Shown here: in pieces, positions 18,905 to 27,579 of the stretch
How positions within the stretch are numbered: position 1 is the first letter of the stretch
Layout of the letters: every line of letters begins with the position of its first letter
NCBI GenBank assembly: GCA_011390785.1
Contig: JAABRR010000007.1
Span: 62,001-126,000, forward strand
Length of the DNA: 64,000 bases
Origin: Sphingobacteriia bacterium
Lineage (GTDB): Bacteria > Bacteroidota > Bacteroidia > Bacteroidales > UBA7960
Reading direction: 5' to 3'
Program-made: the position numbers and the translations under genes
The notes under the pieces: generated by a model
What the model was told of the DNA's origin: nothing
What the model saw: only the letters and a program-made list of their open reading frames with translations
Database searches by the model: none

Positions 18905-20941
18905 ATGAAGAACTTCTTTTTGGTTTTCGTGCTGTTAGCTTTTTCATTCTGCAGTTATGGTTCTATGGAAAAGCCTTATGCCAGGCAAGGGGTTATGGAT
19001 CTGAATTATTATTTTTCTTCACAAAAATCATCTCTTTATCTTGATGGAGAATGGACTTTTTATCCTGATAAATTATTGATGCCTTATGAAATTTCAGATT
19101 CGACACCTTCAGAAACAATTATAGTTCCTGGTTTGTGGAAAAAGAATATTTTTCAAAGTGATTTGGAAAAAGGTACTTATAAACTACTTTTGTTAAATCA
19201 TGGTTTACCGCCTGTATTTAGTATTCGCAATCATCAGATATTTAGTGCATTTAAATTGTTTCTAAATGGTGATGAAATACTGAAAAATGGCAATGTTTCT
19301 TCAAATAAGGATCAGGAAATTGCCTGCTATAATCCCCGTACCATAAGCGTTTATGCCGATACTGATACTCTGGAACTGGTTCTTCACGTTTCTAATTATC
19401 ATTATCATACAGGAGGTGTTCAGGAATCGATTATTATTGGTAACTCCGAAAGTTTGCTTCGTAATAATCTGGGTCGCTCAGGCATCGACTTTTTCTTAAC
19501 TGGAAGTTTGCTTATAATGGCTATTTACTATTTAAGCCTGTTTTTTGTAATGAAAAAGGAGCAATCTTCTCTGTATTTCAGCATTTTTATTTTTCTTTCT
19601 ATACTAAGAATTCTGGTTTCAGGGCAGCGCTTATTGTTGTTCGTTTTCCCTGATTTACCCTGGAATGTAATGTTGCACCTGGAGTATGGTTCCTTTTATT
19701 TGGCCCCAATATTTTTTATCCTTTTCTTTAATGCAGTTTTTCGGGAAGAAATAAAGATATATGTGGTTAATCTGGTGTTACTGGTTTCAGGATTGTTCAC
19801 TTTTACTGTTATTGTTACACCGGTTAAGATTTTCTCGGCTATTCTTCCAATTTATCAGATATACATTGGAATTTTGGCCATCTTTATGTTCTCCAGGCTA
19901 TGGAAAGCCAGAAAAAATAATAAAGAAGGGGCATTTGCCCTATTAATCGGAATTTTTATTCTCTTCATTGCAATGTTGCATGATATGGTGTTTGCGATGG
20001 GTAATTTACGCGGCAATGAGCTATTTCCAGCCGGAATTTTTCTTTTTATTTTATGTCAATCGTATGCTCTTTCGGTAAAGTTTTCTGATATTAATAAAGA
20101 AAACCAGAAGTTATGGGAAGAAATAGACTATAAAAACCAACATCTGGAGCGATTGGTTAAAGATCGTACACGCGAACTGGAAGAACAAAAAGATCTGCTG
20201 CAACAAGCTAATTCTGAGCTCGACCAGAAAAGGCAAAACGTTGAAGATCAACGTGAAATTATGGAAGAGATTAATGAAATGCTAGAAAAGGAAAAGTCTA
20301 AAACAGATCAACTTTTACTCAACGTACTGCCTCGTCATATTGCAGATGAGTTGAAGCTTTTTGGAAAATCTTTAGCCCATAGTTATCCACAGGTTAGTGT
20401 GCTTTTTGTTGATTTTGTAAGATTCTCTGATCTTACGGAGAACCTTAAACCATCTATCCTGCTGAAAGAGTTACATTATTATTTTGCAGGCTTTGATGAT
20501 ATTGCCCGAAAATATAACCTCGAAAAGATCAAAACCATAGGCGACGCTTACATGTGTGCTGGAGGGTTGCATGAAAATACCAGTGATCTTGATGTGAAAA
20601 ATACTGTTATGGCAGCTCTGGAAATCAATATGTTTATTCAATCTCATAAAGAGGAGAAATTAAGTGTGAACGATCTTTGGTTTGATTGCAGAATTGGTAT
20701 TCATACAGGTCCTGTTATTGCGGGTGTTGTTGGAAAATCAAAATTTGCTTTTGATATTTGGGGGTCTACAGTAAATGTAGCCAAAAGAATGGAAGCGGCT
20801 TGCGAACCTGGGAAAGTTAATGTTTCAGAATTTACTTATCAGTATATAAAAAACGATTTTAAGTGTCATTCAAGAGGTAATATCTCTATGAAGCACAAAA
20901 AGAATATGCAAATGTTTTTCGTTGAAAAATATATTGGCTAG
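18905..20941 (+). CDS. 7TMR-DISM receptor with class III adenylate cyclase domain
   Basis: I chose ATG 18905 (678 residues) over an upstream GTG at 18863 because it begins directly with a signal peptide (MKNFFLVFVLLAFSF). After it come a jelly-roll sugar-binding-like extracellular domain (~35-180, with LDGEWTFYP), seven membrane helices (~195-392), a coiled coil (~395-465) and a class III cyclase domain (~495-670). Metal-binding Asp503 and Asp547 are present, as are the base-selecting Lys543 (KTIGDAY) and Asp617 (FDIWG) and transition-state Asn624 and Arg628. Lys/Asp at the selector positions predicts ATP, hence cAMP, not GTP. It is probably a receptor coupling an extracellular ligand to cAMP. 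Confidence 0.9.
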   Translation: MKNFFLVFVLLAFSFCSYGSMEKPYARQGVMDLNYYFSSQKSSLYLDGEWTFYPDKLLMPYEISDSTPSETIIVPGLWKKNIFQSDLEKGTYKLLLLNHGLPPVFSIRNHQIFSAFKLFLNGDEILKNGNVSSNKDQEIACYNPRTISVYADTDTLELVLHVSNYHYHTGGVQESIIIGNSESLLRNNLGRSGIDFFLTGSLLIMAIYYLSLFFVMKKEQSSLYFSIFIFLSILRILVSGQRLLLFVFPDLPWNVMLHLEYGSFYLAPIFFILFFNAVFREEIKIYVVNLVLLVSGLFTFTVIVTPVKIFSAILPIYQIYIGILAIFMFSRLWKARKNNKEGAFALLIGIFILFIAMLHDMVFAMGNLRGNELFPAGIFLFILCQSYALSVKFSDINKENQKLWEEIDYKNQHLERLVKDRTRELEEQKDLLQQANSELDQKRQNVEDQREIMEEINEMLEKEKSKTDQLLLNVLPRHIADELKLFGKSLAHSYPQVSVLFVDFVRFSDLTENLKPSILLKELHYYFAGFDDIARKYNLEKIKTIGDAYMCAGGLHENTSDLDVKNTVMAALEINMFIQSHKEEKLSVNDLWFDCRIGIHTGPVIAGVVGKSKFAFDIWGSTVNVAKRMEAACEPGKVNVSEFTYQYIKNDFKCHSRGNISMKHKKNMQMFFVEKYIG

Positions 20942-21498
20942 AGTGAAAAAATATATATCAAAACAACAATAAAAAGGCCAACTCCTGCCAAAACATCGGT
21001 AACACGACCGAAACTTTCAGAGAAAGAATTACCATTTAGCAATCCACCAAAACTAATAAGCCATACCAAAGCAGCAAATATCCCCGCAACCTTTAAATCC
21101 GGAAGCCCGATATATCTAATCACTACACCACCAAACAAAGCGTTTACTCCTAATGCAACACCCATTCCGGCGGCTATTGGCATCAATTCAATGTCAAAAA
21201 CCCGCATAGAAGGCCTGTTGCGCCATCCGTTTATGATTAAGCGTACAGCAATGAAAACCAGAAATAACATCACTGTTAAGTTTTCTGCTCCTTTAAGGTA
21301 CACTGAAAACAATTCCGATAAGAAACTACCTGTTATTAGCATCAGAAATCCTATGATTGAGAAAAGCAAAGAAACCTTCATAGGAATACCTGCTTTGAGT
21401 TTTTCACCTCCGCGAGAGTTGCTCAACGCAGCTGAGAAGTATCCCAAAGCAAGAAAAAATGGTATCAGGTAAAAATACAAATATTGTATTTGACTCAT
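20938..21498 (-). CDS. MntP-like membrane protein lacking the conserved aspartates
   Basis: This 186-residue protein has six predicted membrane helices in two repeats and the length and pattern of the MntP (DUF204) manganese efflux family. The family's acidic residues are missing: the first repeat reads ALGYFSAAL where E. coli MntP has SMDAF, and the second reads ALGVNALFGG with Asn in place of Asp. It may transport something else or be inactive as a manganese pump. Its 3' end overlaps the convergent cyclase gene by 4 bases. Confidence 0.65.
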   Translation of the reverse strand: MSQIQYLYFYLIPFFLALGYFSAALSNSRGGEKLKAGIPMKVSLLFSIIGFLMLITGSFLSELFSVYLKGAENLTVMLFLVFIAVRLIINGWRNRPSMRVFDIELMPIAAGMGVALGVNALFGGVVIRYIGLPDLKVAGIFAALVWLISFGGLLNGNSFSESFGRVTDVLAGVGLFIVVLIYIFSL

Positions 21499-21506
21499 TA
21501 TTGGAT

Positions 21507-21986
21507 TCAGTTAATAGTCAAATTATCAGGAGTGAATAAAGATAGAATCTTTTCAAGGCCGGCTGCATCAACACTGTCGAAAGAATTATAGTCTTTGCTA
21601 TCAACATCAAGGACACCAATAACTTTACCCAAGCCATTAAACAAAGGAACAACTATTTCACTATTGCTACGGCTATCGCAGGCGATATGCCCCGGGAATT
21701 CATGAACATTGGGTACTACAACAGTTTTCTTTTTATTAACAGATTCCCAACATACGCCGGTATTTTTTTTAAGTAACTGGCAGGCAACCGGACCCTGGTA
21801 TGGGCCTGCAATAAGCTCATCCGAGTCGAGCAAATAAAAGCCACACCAGAAGAAATATTCCATTTTATGGTGCAACAAAGCAGCAATTGTAGACAATTTG
21901 GAAAAATCATTCCCAGGCTTTTTTAATAGATCAGCCAACTGTTCATAAATACGATCGTAACGTCCTTCTTTTCTTTTAGGGTCCAT
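21507..21986 (-). CDS. msrC: Free methionine-(R)-sulfoxide reductase (GAF domain)
   Basis: The ATG at 21986 gives 159 residues, the family length; the frame is open further upstream but without homology. The single GAF domain carries the three conserved cysteines of fRMsr, two in GPVACQLLKKNTGVCWESV and one in HIACDSRSNSEIV. The enzyme reduces free methionine-R-sulfoxide and so protects against oxidants. It is 8 bases upstream of the MntP-like gene on the same strand. Confidence 0.9.
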   Translation of the reverse strand: MDPKRKEGRYDRIYEQLADLLKKPGNDFSKLSTIAALLHHKMEYFFWCGFYLLDSDELIAGPYQGPVACQLLKKNTGVCWESVNKKKTVVVPNVHEFPGHIACDSRSNSEIVVPLFNGLGKVIGVLDVDSKDYNSFDSVDAAGLEKILSLFTPDNLTIN

Positions 21987-22045
21987 AACAGAAGATGTTT
22001 TAAATGCTACCAACAATAGATATTTGCAAGAGTTTAATACTCTTA

Positions 22046-22053
22046 CAAATTTA
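22046..22053 (-). promoter_or_regulatory. -7 box before msrC
   Basis: On the minus strand TAAATTTG matches TAnnTTTG fully, about 60 bases before the msrC start. There is no TTTG at the ideal distance. Confidence 0.5.
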
Positions 22054-22153
22054 GTTTTTATTAAAAGCAAAATTAAATCAGATTCACTTCTATTGTTACT
22101 ATCGATTAACCGGTAGAAAATCTTCAAAACTGACTTTGCAAGAAGTTTAATTG

Positions 22154-23533
22154 CTAACCGATTCGTTCCAGTTTAATCGTAAAATGCCGCAAAATAGGTG
22201 CCTCTGAAACAATTCTAAATCCTTTTTTGATTTCATTTCTTCGTTGCCACAAATTAGCCAGAGCAGCCGCAACATAATCCATGTGGTTGTTGGTATAAAC
22301 CCTTCGGGGAATTGCCAGCCTGACCAGTTCAAGTGTAGGATATCGGTTTTCACGTGTTACAGGGTTTCTGTCTGCCATTAAGGTTCCAATTTCAACTCCC
22401 CTAACTCCGCTTTCAAGATACAACTCTACAGCCAGGGTTTGCGCCTGATATTCTTCTTTGGTAACGTTGGGCAAAAATTCTTTTGCATTAACGAATACGG
22501 CATGACCGCCAGTGGGTTGCTGTATGGGGACGTTGTATTCTGTAAGCTTTTTCCCCAGGTAGGCTACCTGCCCTATTCTGGCTTCAAGGTAGTTAAACTC
22601 TGTACCTTCCATCAGCCCCTGCGCCAAAGCACCAAGGTCGCGGCCAGCAAGTCCGCCATAAGTAAGATACCCTTCATACATTATATTAAAAACTGAGGCT
22701 TTTTGGAAAACAGATTTATCCCGTAAAATAATAAAACCACCAATGTTAACGATTGCATCTTTCTTGCTACTCATGGTTGCTCCATCAACGAAAGAGAACA
22801 TCTCTTTTACAATTTCCCTAATTGTTTTATTGGTATATTCTTTTTCGCGTGTTTTAATGAAATACGCATTCTCAGCAAAGCGTGCCGCATCAAAAATTGG
22901 TAATACACCGTATTTGCGACACAAGGACGATACTTCCCCAATATTCTGCATAGAAACCGGTTGTCCGCCACTTGTATTACAGGTAATTGTTATGATACAA
23001 AGCGGGATTTTTTCTTTGGGATATTTTTTAAACACATCTTCCAGCTTCTGTAAATCAATATTTCCCTTGAAAGGGTGATATTCATCCGTATGGCAAGCTT
23101 CATCAATGGTACAGTCAATGGCCCGTGCCCTGCGATATTCGATATGACCTTTGGTAGTGTCAAAATGCGAATTTCCGGGTACCACATCACCTTCTTTAAT
23201 CAAGGCAGAAAACAAAACATTTTCAGCAGCCCTGCCTTGATGTGTGGGCAAAAAGTAAGGCATGTCAAATAAATCATGTATTACATTCTCCAGTTTGAAA
23301 AAACTCGAGGAACCAGCGTAACTCTCATCACCAAGCATAATTTCCGACCATTGATACTGACTCATGGCTCCTGTGCCAGAATCGGTAAGTAAATCGATAA
23401 ATACCTGTTCGCTTCGTAAATTGAACAGATTATAGCCTGCATCTTTCATCCATTGTTCTCTTTGTTCGCGGGAGCTTCGATATAATGGCTCCACAACCTT
23501 CATTTTCCATGGTTCTGCAAAGGGTAATTCCAT
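22154..23533 (-). CDS. tnaA: Tryptophanase
   Basis: TnaA is a PLP-dependent beta-eliminating lyase that splits tryptophan into indole, pyruvate and ammonia. The PLP lysine is Lys258 in MSSKKD. Segments NSHFDTTKGHIEYRRA, FDAARFAENAYFIK and DRNPVTRENRYPTLELVRLAIPRR agree with tryptophanase better than with tyrosine phenol-lyase. Length 459 is normal. No tryptophan permease is adjacent. A ~180-base leader may precede it, but it holds no Trp-containing TnaC-like peptide. Confidence 0.93.
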   Translation of the reverse strand: MELPFAEPWKMKVVEPLYRSSREQREQWMKDAGYNLFNLRSEQVFIDLLTDSGTGAMSQYQWSEIMLGDESYAGSSSFFKLENVIHDLFDMPYFLPTHQGRAAENVLFSALIKEGDVVPGNSHFDTTKGHIEYRRARAIDCTIDEACHTDEYHPFKGNIDLQKLEDVFKKYPKEKIPLCIITITCNTSGGQPVSMQNIGEVSSLCRKYGVLPIFDAARFAENAYFIKTREKEYTNKTIREIVKEMFSFVDGATMSSKKDAIVNIGGFIILRDKSVFQKASVFNIMYEGYLTYGGLAGRDLGALAQGLMEGTEFNYLEARIGQVAYLGKKLTEYNVPIQQPTGGHAVFVNAKEFLPNVTKEEYQAQTLAVELYLESGVRGVEIGTLMADRNPVTRENRYPTLELVRLAIPRRVYTNNHMDYVAAALANLWQRRNEIKKGFRIVSEAPILRHFTIKLERIG

Positions 23534-24021
23534 AGTATGAAATATAAAATCTTTTAAAAGCTTAAATTAGGGGTAGTTTGACCAATTGTGGATGTGGTCT
23601 TAAAGAAAAGGATTGCCTAAACGATTGAATAGGTGTCGCGCTTTTTTATATTTAAATAAACGAACTTGTTTATATTTAAAAAATAGGTGTAAAGCATAGA
23701 TAATTAGGCTTTTAATAAAGCAAAGGTAAGAAATATATCCTTTATAACCATGAATAGTAATCGTATAAAAAACGTGTATAAAAAACAAGAGCACATAAAA
23801 ACATAAATCTTAAGTTTCCGTTAAAGATGGAGAGATATATAGATTTACTAAAATCATTTTTCTATTTGCAAAATAGAAATTATTCTATCAAAAAATAAAC
23901 AATTTCAATTAAATATGTGATTTACCTAAAATTAACTATGATCAATTAGTAAAATCTTTAACTTTAGTCTTATTAAGAAACTATTTGGTTTAAATACAAG
24001 CTTATATCTAATAATAACGAG
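23534..24021. other. Divergent regulatory region between tnaA and the cysteine operon
   Basis: This AT-rich gap holds the presumed tnaA leader and the upstream part of the cys promoter region. For tnaA, a perfect TACCTTTG box on the minus strand lies at 23721-23728. For cys, only imperfect boxes are seen on the plus strand (TAACTTTA at 23959-23966 and ACTATTTG at 23980-23987). No credible protein-coding gene is present. Confidence 0.5.
23721..23728 (-). promoter_or_regulatory. -7 box of the presumed tnaA promoter
   Basis: TACCTTTG on the minus strand matches the consensus exactly and would start transcription near 23714, about 180 bases before tnaA. The long leader contains a 26-codon open frame (ATG at about 23695) rich in Tyr but without Trp. 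Confidence 0.45.
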
Positions 24022-24099
24022 ATGAAAAAACACACAAGTGTATGTTGTTGTTACCTTCTTACTTTCGTTGCGATGAGAAGGTTCACAATTGTGGTATAA
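24022..24099 (+). CDS. Cysteine-codon leader peptide of the cysE-cysK operon
   Basis: A 25-codon frame (ATG 24022, TAA 24097-24099) contains SVCCCYLLTF, three consecutive TGT cysteine codons at positions 8-10. It ends 25 bases before a strong terminator and 100 bases before the gene for serine acetyltransferase, the first step of cysteine synthesis. Just after the Cys codons, CCTTCT (24054-24059) can pair with AGAAGG (24076-24081); the latter segment, extended to 24072-24082, can instead pair with the 5' arm of the terminator (24125-24135) at 10 of 11 positions. That is the layout of ribosome-mediated attenuation: when Cys-tRNA is short the ribosome stalls and the terminator cannot form. Confidence 0.85.
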   Translation: MKKHTSVCCCYLLTFVAMRRFTIVV

Positions 24100-24124
24100 A
24101 ATATTTCTTAACCAATACACATAG

Positions 24125-24157
24125 ACCCTTTCATTGCTATAAATGAGAGGGTTTTTT
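24125..24157 (+). terminator. Attenuator terminator of the cysteine operon
   Basis: An 11-bp stem (ACCCTTTCATT against AATGAGAGGGT, one T-G pair, six-base loop) is followed by TTTTTT. It lies between the leader peptide and cysE, so it must be conditional rather than a final terminator. Confidence 0.85.
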
Positions 24158-24198
24158 GTTGCTGTATGTAATAATTATTTATAAATTATAAATAGAAA

Positions 24199-25032
24199 AT
24201 GGAAAATTTAAGAACATTTGCTGAGAGGCTTTTTCAAGATAGTACAGCAGAAGAGTGCTTTATGCCCTGTAAAACGCATAGTAATAAGTTTGTAAACGAT
24301 ATGATGGAATTATTATTTCCGCTGGATATTCCCCGTAATACCGAAGAATACCTGATGCGTTTCCGAGACAGAGAGTTACAATTCAGGAAACTACTTAATA
24401 GCCTTAAAGTATTGCTGAAGCAGGATATTCAGACCATCATTGATGATTTTTTCAATTCTCTTCCAGAAATTTATGATAACCTTCGGAAAGATGCAGAATC
24501 GATTTATAAATTTGATCCTGCAGCAGCAAGTATCCAGGAAGTGGTTCATGCTTATCCTGGGTTTTTCTCAATTATCGTTTATCGCCTGGCTCACCAACTG
24601 GTAAAACAAAATGTACCTGTTTTGCCAAGGCTAATGTCTGAATATGCTCATGGTAGAACCGGAATTGACATAAATCCGGGTGCAATTATCGGTAATAGCT
24701 TTTTTATTGACCACGGAACTGGAGTAGTAATTGGTGAAACTACCGAAATTGGCAATAATGTAAAGATTTATCAGGGAGTAACACTGGGAGCACTTTCTGT
24801 TGAAAAGTCGCTTGCAGCTACCAAAAGGCATCCAACCATTGAAGACAATGTAATAATTTATGCAGGGAGTACAGTGTTGGGTGGTAAAACTGTTATTGGC
24901 AGAGATTCTGTTATTGGCGGTAATGTGTGGCTTACCGAAAGCGTGCCACCCAACTCTATTGTTTATCATAAAAGTGAAGTAAGAATCCGTTCGGGTAGAC
25001 TTTTTAATGAGCCCATCAATTATGTAATTTAA
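24199..25032 (+). CDS. cysE: Serine O-acetyltransferase
   Basis: It transfers acetyl from acetyl-CoA to serine, giving O-acetylserine for cysteine synthase. After a helical N-terminal domain (~1-150) comes a left-handed hexapeptide-repeat beta helix (~150-265) with GRTGIDINPGAIIGNSFFIDHG and VVIGETTEIGNNVKIYQGVTLGA, where the catalytic histidines lie. Length 277. The gene follows the Cys-codon leader and terminator and precedes cysK by 87 bases, giving a two-gene cysteine operon. The extended N-terminus is typical of the longer family members. Confidence 0.95.
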   Translation: MENLRTFAERLFQDSTAEECFMPCKTHSNKFVNDMMELLFPLDIPRNTEEYLMRFRDRELQFRKLLNSLKVLLKQDIQTIIDDFFNSLPEIYDNLRKDAESIYKFDPAAASIQEVVHAYPGFFSIIVYRLAHQLVKQNVPVLPRLMSEYAHGRTGIDINPGAIIGNSFFIDHGTGVVIGETTEIGNNVKIYQGVTLGALSVEKSLAATKRHPTIEDNVIIYAGSTVLGGKTVIGRDSVIGGNVWLTESVPPNSIVYHKSEVRIRSGRLFNEPINYVI

Positions 25033-25119
25033 AACTTACCTTACCCTTACATGGCAACAATCCCTTTTTGTCCAAAATATTATAGTAAAAATTCTAATCC
25101 ATAATTTAAAACTCCTGAT

Positions 25120-26034
25120 ATGAAAGTAAACAACATTCTCGAACTCATTGGTAATACGCCTCATGTTAAAATAAACAAGCTCTACCCTTCAGACTATGAA
25201 GTGTGGATGAAACTTGAAAAGACCAATCCTGGAGCAAGTATAAAAGATCGTATTGCTCTTTCAATGATTGAAGCTGCAGAGCAATCCGGAGAATTGAAAC
25301 CTGGTGGAACGATTATAGAACCTACATCAGGAAATACAGGGATTGGCATTGCTTTAGTGGCTGCTGTAAAAGGCTATAAAGTTATTCTTGTTATGCCAGA
25401 GAGCATGTCTATAGAAAGAAGACGAATTATGAAAGTTCTGGGTGCGGAATTTGTGCTTACACCTCGCGAAAAGGGTATGAAAGGAGCTATTGAGCAGGCA
25501 ATAAATCTAACTGAACGCACTCCAAATGCCTGGATGCCAAAACAATTTGAAAATCCTGCAAATCCTAAAGTTCACGTGGAAAAGACTGCATTGGAAATTC
25601 TTGCTGATTTTCCAGATGGGCTCGATTATATGATTACGGGAGTGGGCACCGGAGGGCATATAACCGGAGTAGCAAAAGTATTAAAAGAAAAGTTCCCATC
25701 TATTAAAGTGTATGCAGTAGAGCCTTCACTTTCACCTGTAATTAGTGGCGGAGAACCCGGACCTCACCCATTGCAGGGAATTGGTGCAGGTTTTATTCCC
25801 CAGGTACTTGATAAATCTTTGCTTGATGGTGTAATAACTGTATCAAAGGAAGAAGCTTTTGAATTTACCAAAAATTCTGCTCTGAAGGAAGGAATTTTTA
25901 TTGGTATATCATCAGGAGCATCTCTTGCAGCCGTAAGTAAAAAAATTCCGGAATTACCTTTGGGATCAAAAATCCTTACTTTTTGCTACGATACCGGAGA
26001 ACGTTATTTATCGGTTGATGGCTTGTTTGAATAA
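25120..26034 (+). CDS. cysK: Cysteine synthase (O-acetylserine sulfhydrylase)
   Basis: It is a PLP enzyme that combines O-acetylserine with sulfide to make cysteine. The PLP lysine lies in [15 protein letters not shown] (about residue 42), the substrate loop is PTSGNTGIG, and the phosphate-binding loop is [10 protein letters not shown]. Length is 304. Whether it is CysK- or CysM-type cannot be settled by eye; the adjacency to cysE favours CysK. It is the second gene of the attenuated cysteine operon. Confidence 0.94.
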   Translation: MKVNNILELIGNTPHVKINKLYPSDYEVWMKLEKTNPGASIKDRIALSMIEAAEQSGELKPGGTIIEPTSGNTGIGIALVAAVKGYKVILVMPESMSIERRRIMKVLGAEFVLTPREKGMKGAIEQAINLTERTPNAWMPKQFENPANPKVHVEKTALEILADFPDGLDYMITGVGTGGHITGVAKVLKEKFPSIKVYAVEPSLSPVISGGEPGPHPLQGIGAGFIPQVLDKSLLDGVITVSKEEAFEFTKNSALKEGIFIGISSGASLAAVSKKIPELPLGSKILTFCYDTGERYLSVDGLFE

Positions 26035-26074
26035 AAAGACAACAGATTCTATATAAATAATCTGGTTAATATTA

Positions 26075-26105
26075 TTTGTTAAATAGCTGATATTGTGTAA
26101 CTTTG
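26075..26105 (+). promoter_or_regulatory. Promoter of the SDR gene
   Basis: TTTG (26075-26078), 19 bases, TAACTTTG (26098-26105): a textbook Bacteroidota promoter. Transcription would start near 26112, only some 7 bases before the ATG, so the mRNA is nearly leaderless. Confidence 0.85.
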
Positions 26106-26118
26106 TAAATAAAAAGCT

Positions 26119-26871
26119 ATGTTTACAGCAATAGTTACAGGAGGTGCACAGGGGATTGGCAAAGCTATTAGCCTTAAACTTATACAGGAAAAGGTATTTG
26201 TTTTTGTTCTTGATAATGACACAGAGGCTCTGGAAGAATTTCAGCAGGATTATGGGGGAAAACATATGTGTAATACGCTGCTATGCGATGTTTCTGACCA
26301 GGAACTTTTAATAAAAACGCTGAAAAGTATTTTACAACAAAGGCCATCGTTAAGATATCTGGTTAATAATGCCGGTTTATCTTATTTAAAGCCCCTTGAT
26401 CAATTAAGTCTGGAAGAATGGAATCATGTTTTGGCCGTAAATCTGACTTCTTATTTTTTGACATCTCAATATCTGAGTAAAAATCTTATATTAAATAAAG
26501 GTTCTGTAGTTAATATCTCCAGCACACGTGCATTAATGTCTGAACCAAATTCAGAGGCATATGCTGCATCTAAAGGAGGAGTAACATCATTAACACATGC
26601 ACTGGCTATGAGTCTTCAACCCAATGTTAGAGTTAATAGTATTAGTCCTGGTTGGATTGATGTGCAGCAATGGCAGAAAACCAGAAACAGAAAATTTACG
26701 TCCTGGGCAAACAAACATCATCAACAGCATCCGGCTGGCAGAATTGGAATCCCTGAAGATGTTGCCGAATTATGCTGGTTTCTTCTTTCAGAAAAGTCTG
26801 GTTTCATAACCGGACAAAACTTTGTAGTAGATGGTGGAATGACCCGAAAGATGATATACGAGGAAGATTAA
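26119..26871 (+). CDS. Short-chain dehydrogenase/reductase
   Basis: A 250-residue classical SDR. The cofactor loop TGGAQGIG is at about 8-15, NNAG follows in LVNNAGLSYL, the catalytic Ser lies in VVNISSTRA, and the Tyr-Lys pair in YAASKGG. The C-terminus has the common GQNFVVDGGMTRKM. The Asp after strand 2 (VLDND) suggests NAD(H) preference. The substrate is unknown. Own promoter upstream; the next gene is convergent. Confidence 0.92.
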   Translation: MFTAIVTGGAQGIGKAISLKLIQEKVFVFVLDNDTEALEEFQQDYGGKHMCNTLLCDVSDQELLIKTLKSILQQRPSLRYLVNNAGLSYLKPLDQLSLEEWNHVLAVNLTSYFLTSQYLSKNLILNKGSVVNISSTRALMSEPNSEAYAASKGGVTSLTHALAMSLQPNVRVNSISPGWIDVQQWQKTRNRKFTSWANKHHQQHPAGRIGIPEDVAELCWFLLSEKSGFITGQNFVVDGGMTRKMIYEED

Positions 26872-26882
26872 AGCCTTGCTTA

Positions 26883-27494
26883 TCACAAGCCCTTAAGTCT
26901 TTTTATCTCATTGAAGTGGTCTATTGACTGTTTTTCGAAACGTTCGCGGGAGTTCTTACGATACTCTTCATATTCTGTTTGGAGCTCGTTTAATTCAGAT
27001 GTTGTTTTTCTGGTTACATGCCTTGTATTTTTAAACAAAAGGAATCCGACTACCAGCATTACTGCCAAACCAGCAATAATAGACCAAAGAATAATATTAT
27101 AAACTGCTTTTTTAATAGGTAAGCCCAGGAAAAAAAGGCTATCGCGTTCACGGATGGCTACATCCCTTTCATCAGAAACATCTACCAGAAGAACCTTGAG
27201 AGAATCTAATGTAGCCTGCTGATTTCTGATATTCTGCTTCAGACTGTTTATTTCGTTGAAAGCCTTATCAAGAGAATCGATCGAGTTTCTGCTTATTGTA
27301 CGGAACATGTCTTCTCTGATTGCTCTGAAGTTGTTGTATATATTGGTACGATCATTAAGATACTCATATTGTTCTTTAAGAGTACCTTCGGTTAAAACAT
27401 CTGGTAGAGCCTGGGCATTTAAGTTATAACCAGTAAAAAATAAAAGTGGTAAAGCAAGAATTACTGCAAAAAGGGTTTTACCTGTTTTTATCAT
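26883..27494 (-). CDS. Membrane-anchored coiled-coil protein of unknown function
   Basis: I use ATG 27494 (203 residues, MIKTGKTLFAVIL...) because it begins with a signal sequence. After it come a helical region with heptad character (~45-125), a single membrane helix (about 135-157, IILWSIIAGLAVMLVVGFLLF) and a charged C-terminal coiled coil (~165-203). Similar Bacteroidota proteins are sometimes mislabelled as a tRNA methyltransferase, which the sequence does not support. Function not recognised. Confidence 0.7.
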   Translation of the reverse strand: MIKTGKTLFAVILALPLLFFTGYNLNAQALPDVLTEGTLKEQYEYLNDRTNIYNNFRAIREDMFRTISRNSIDSLDKAFNEINSLKQNIRNQQATLDSLKVLLVDVSDERDVAIRERDSLFFLGLPIKKAVYNIILWSIIAGLAVMLVVGFLLFKNTRHVTRKTTSELNELQTEYEEYRKNSRERFEKQSIDHFNEIKRLKGL

Positions 27495-27579
27495 GATATA
27501 AAATTTTAAAATTTTGACTTCACAAATACTGTAACTAGCTGAAAAATAAAAAATAAGTGGCAGGTAAAGAAAATAATCC

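Noticed and set aside
22154-23533. Tyrosine phenol-lyase instead of tryptophanase
   Set aside because: The NSHFDTTKGHIE and DRNPVTRENRYPTL segments follow the tryptophanase pattern, not NMYFTTTRYHQE and the tyrosine phenol-lyase C-terminus.
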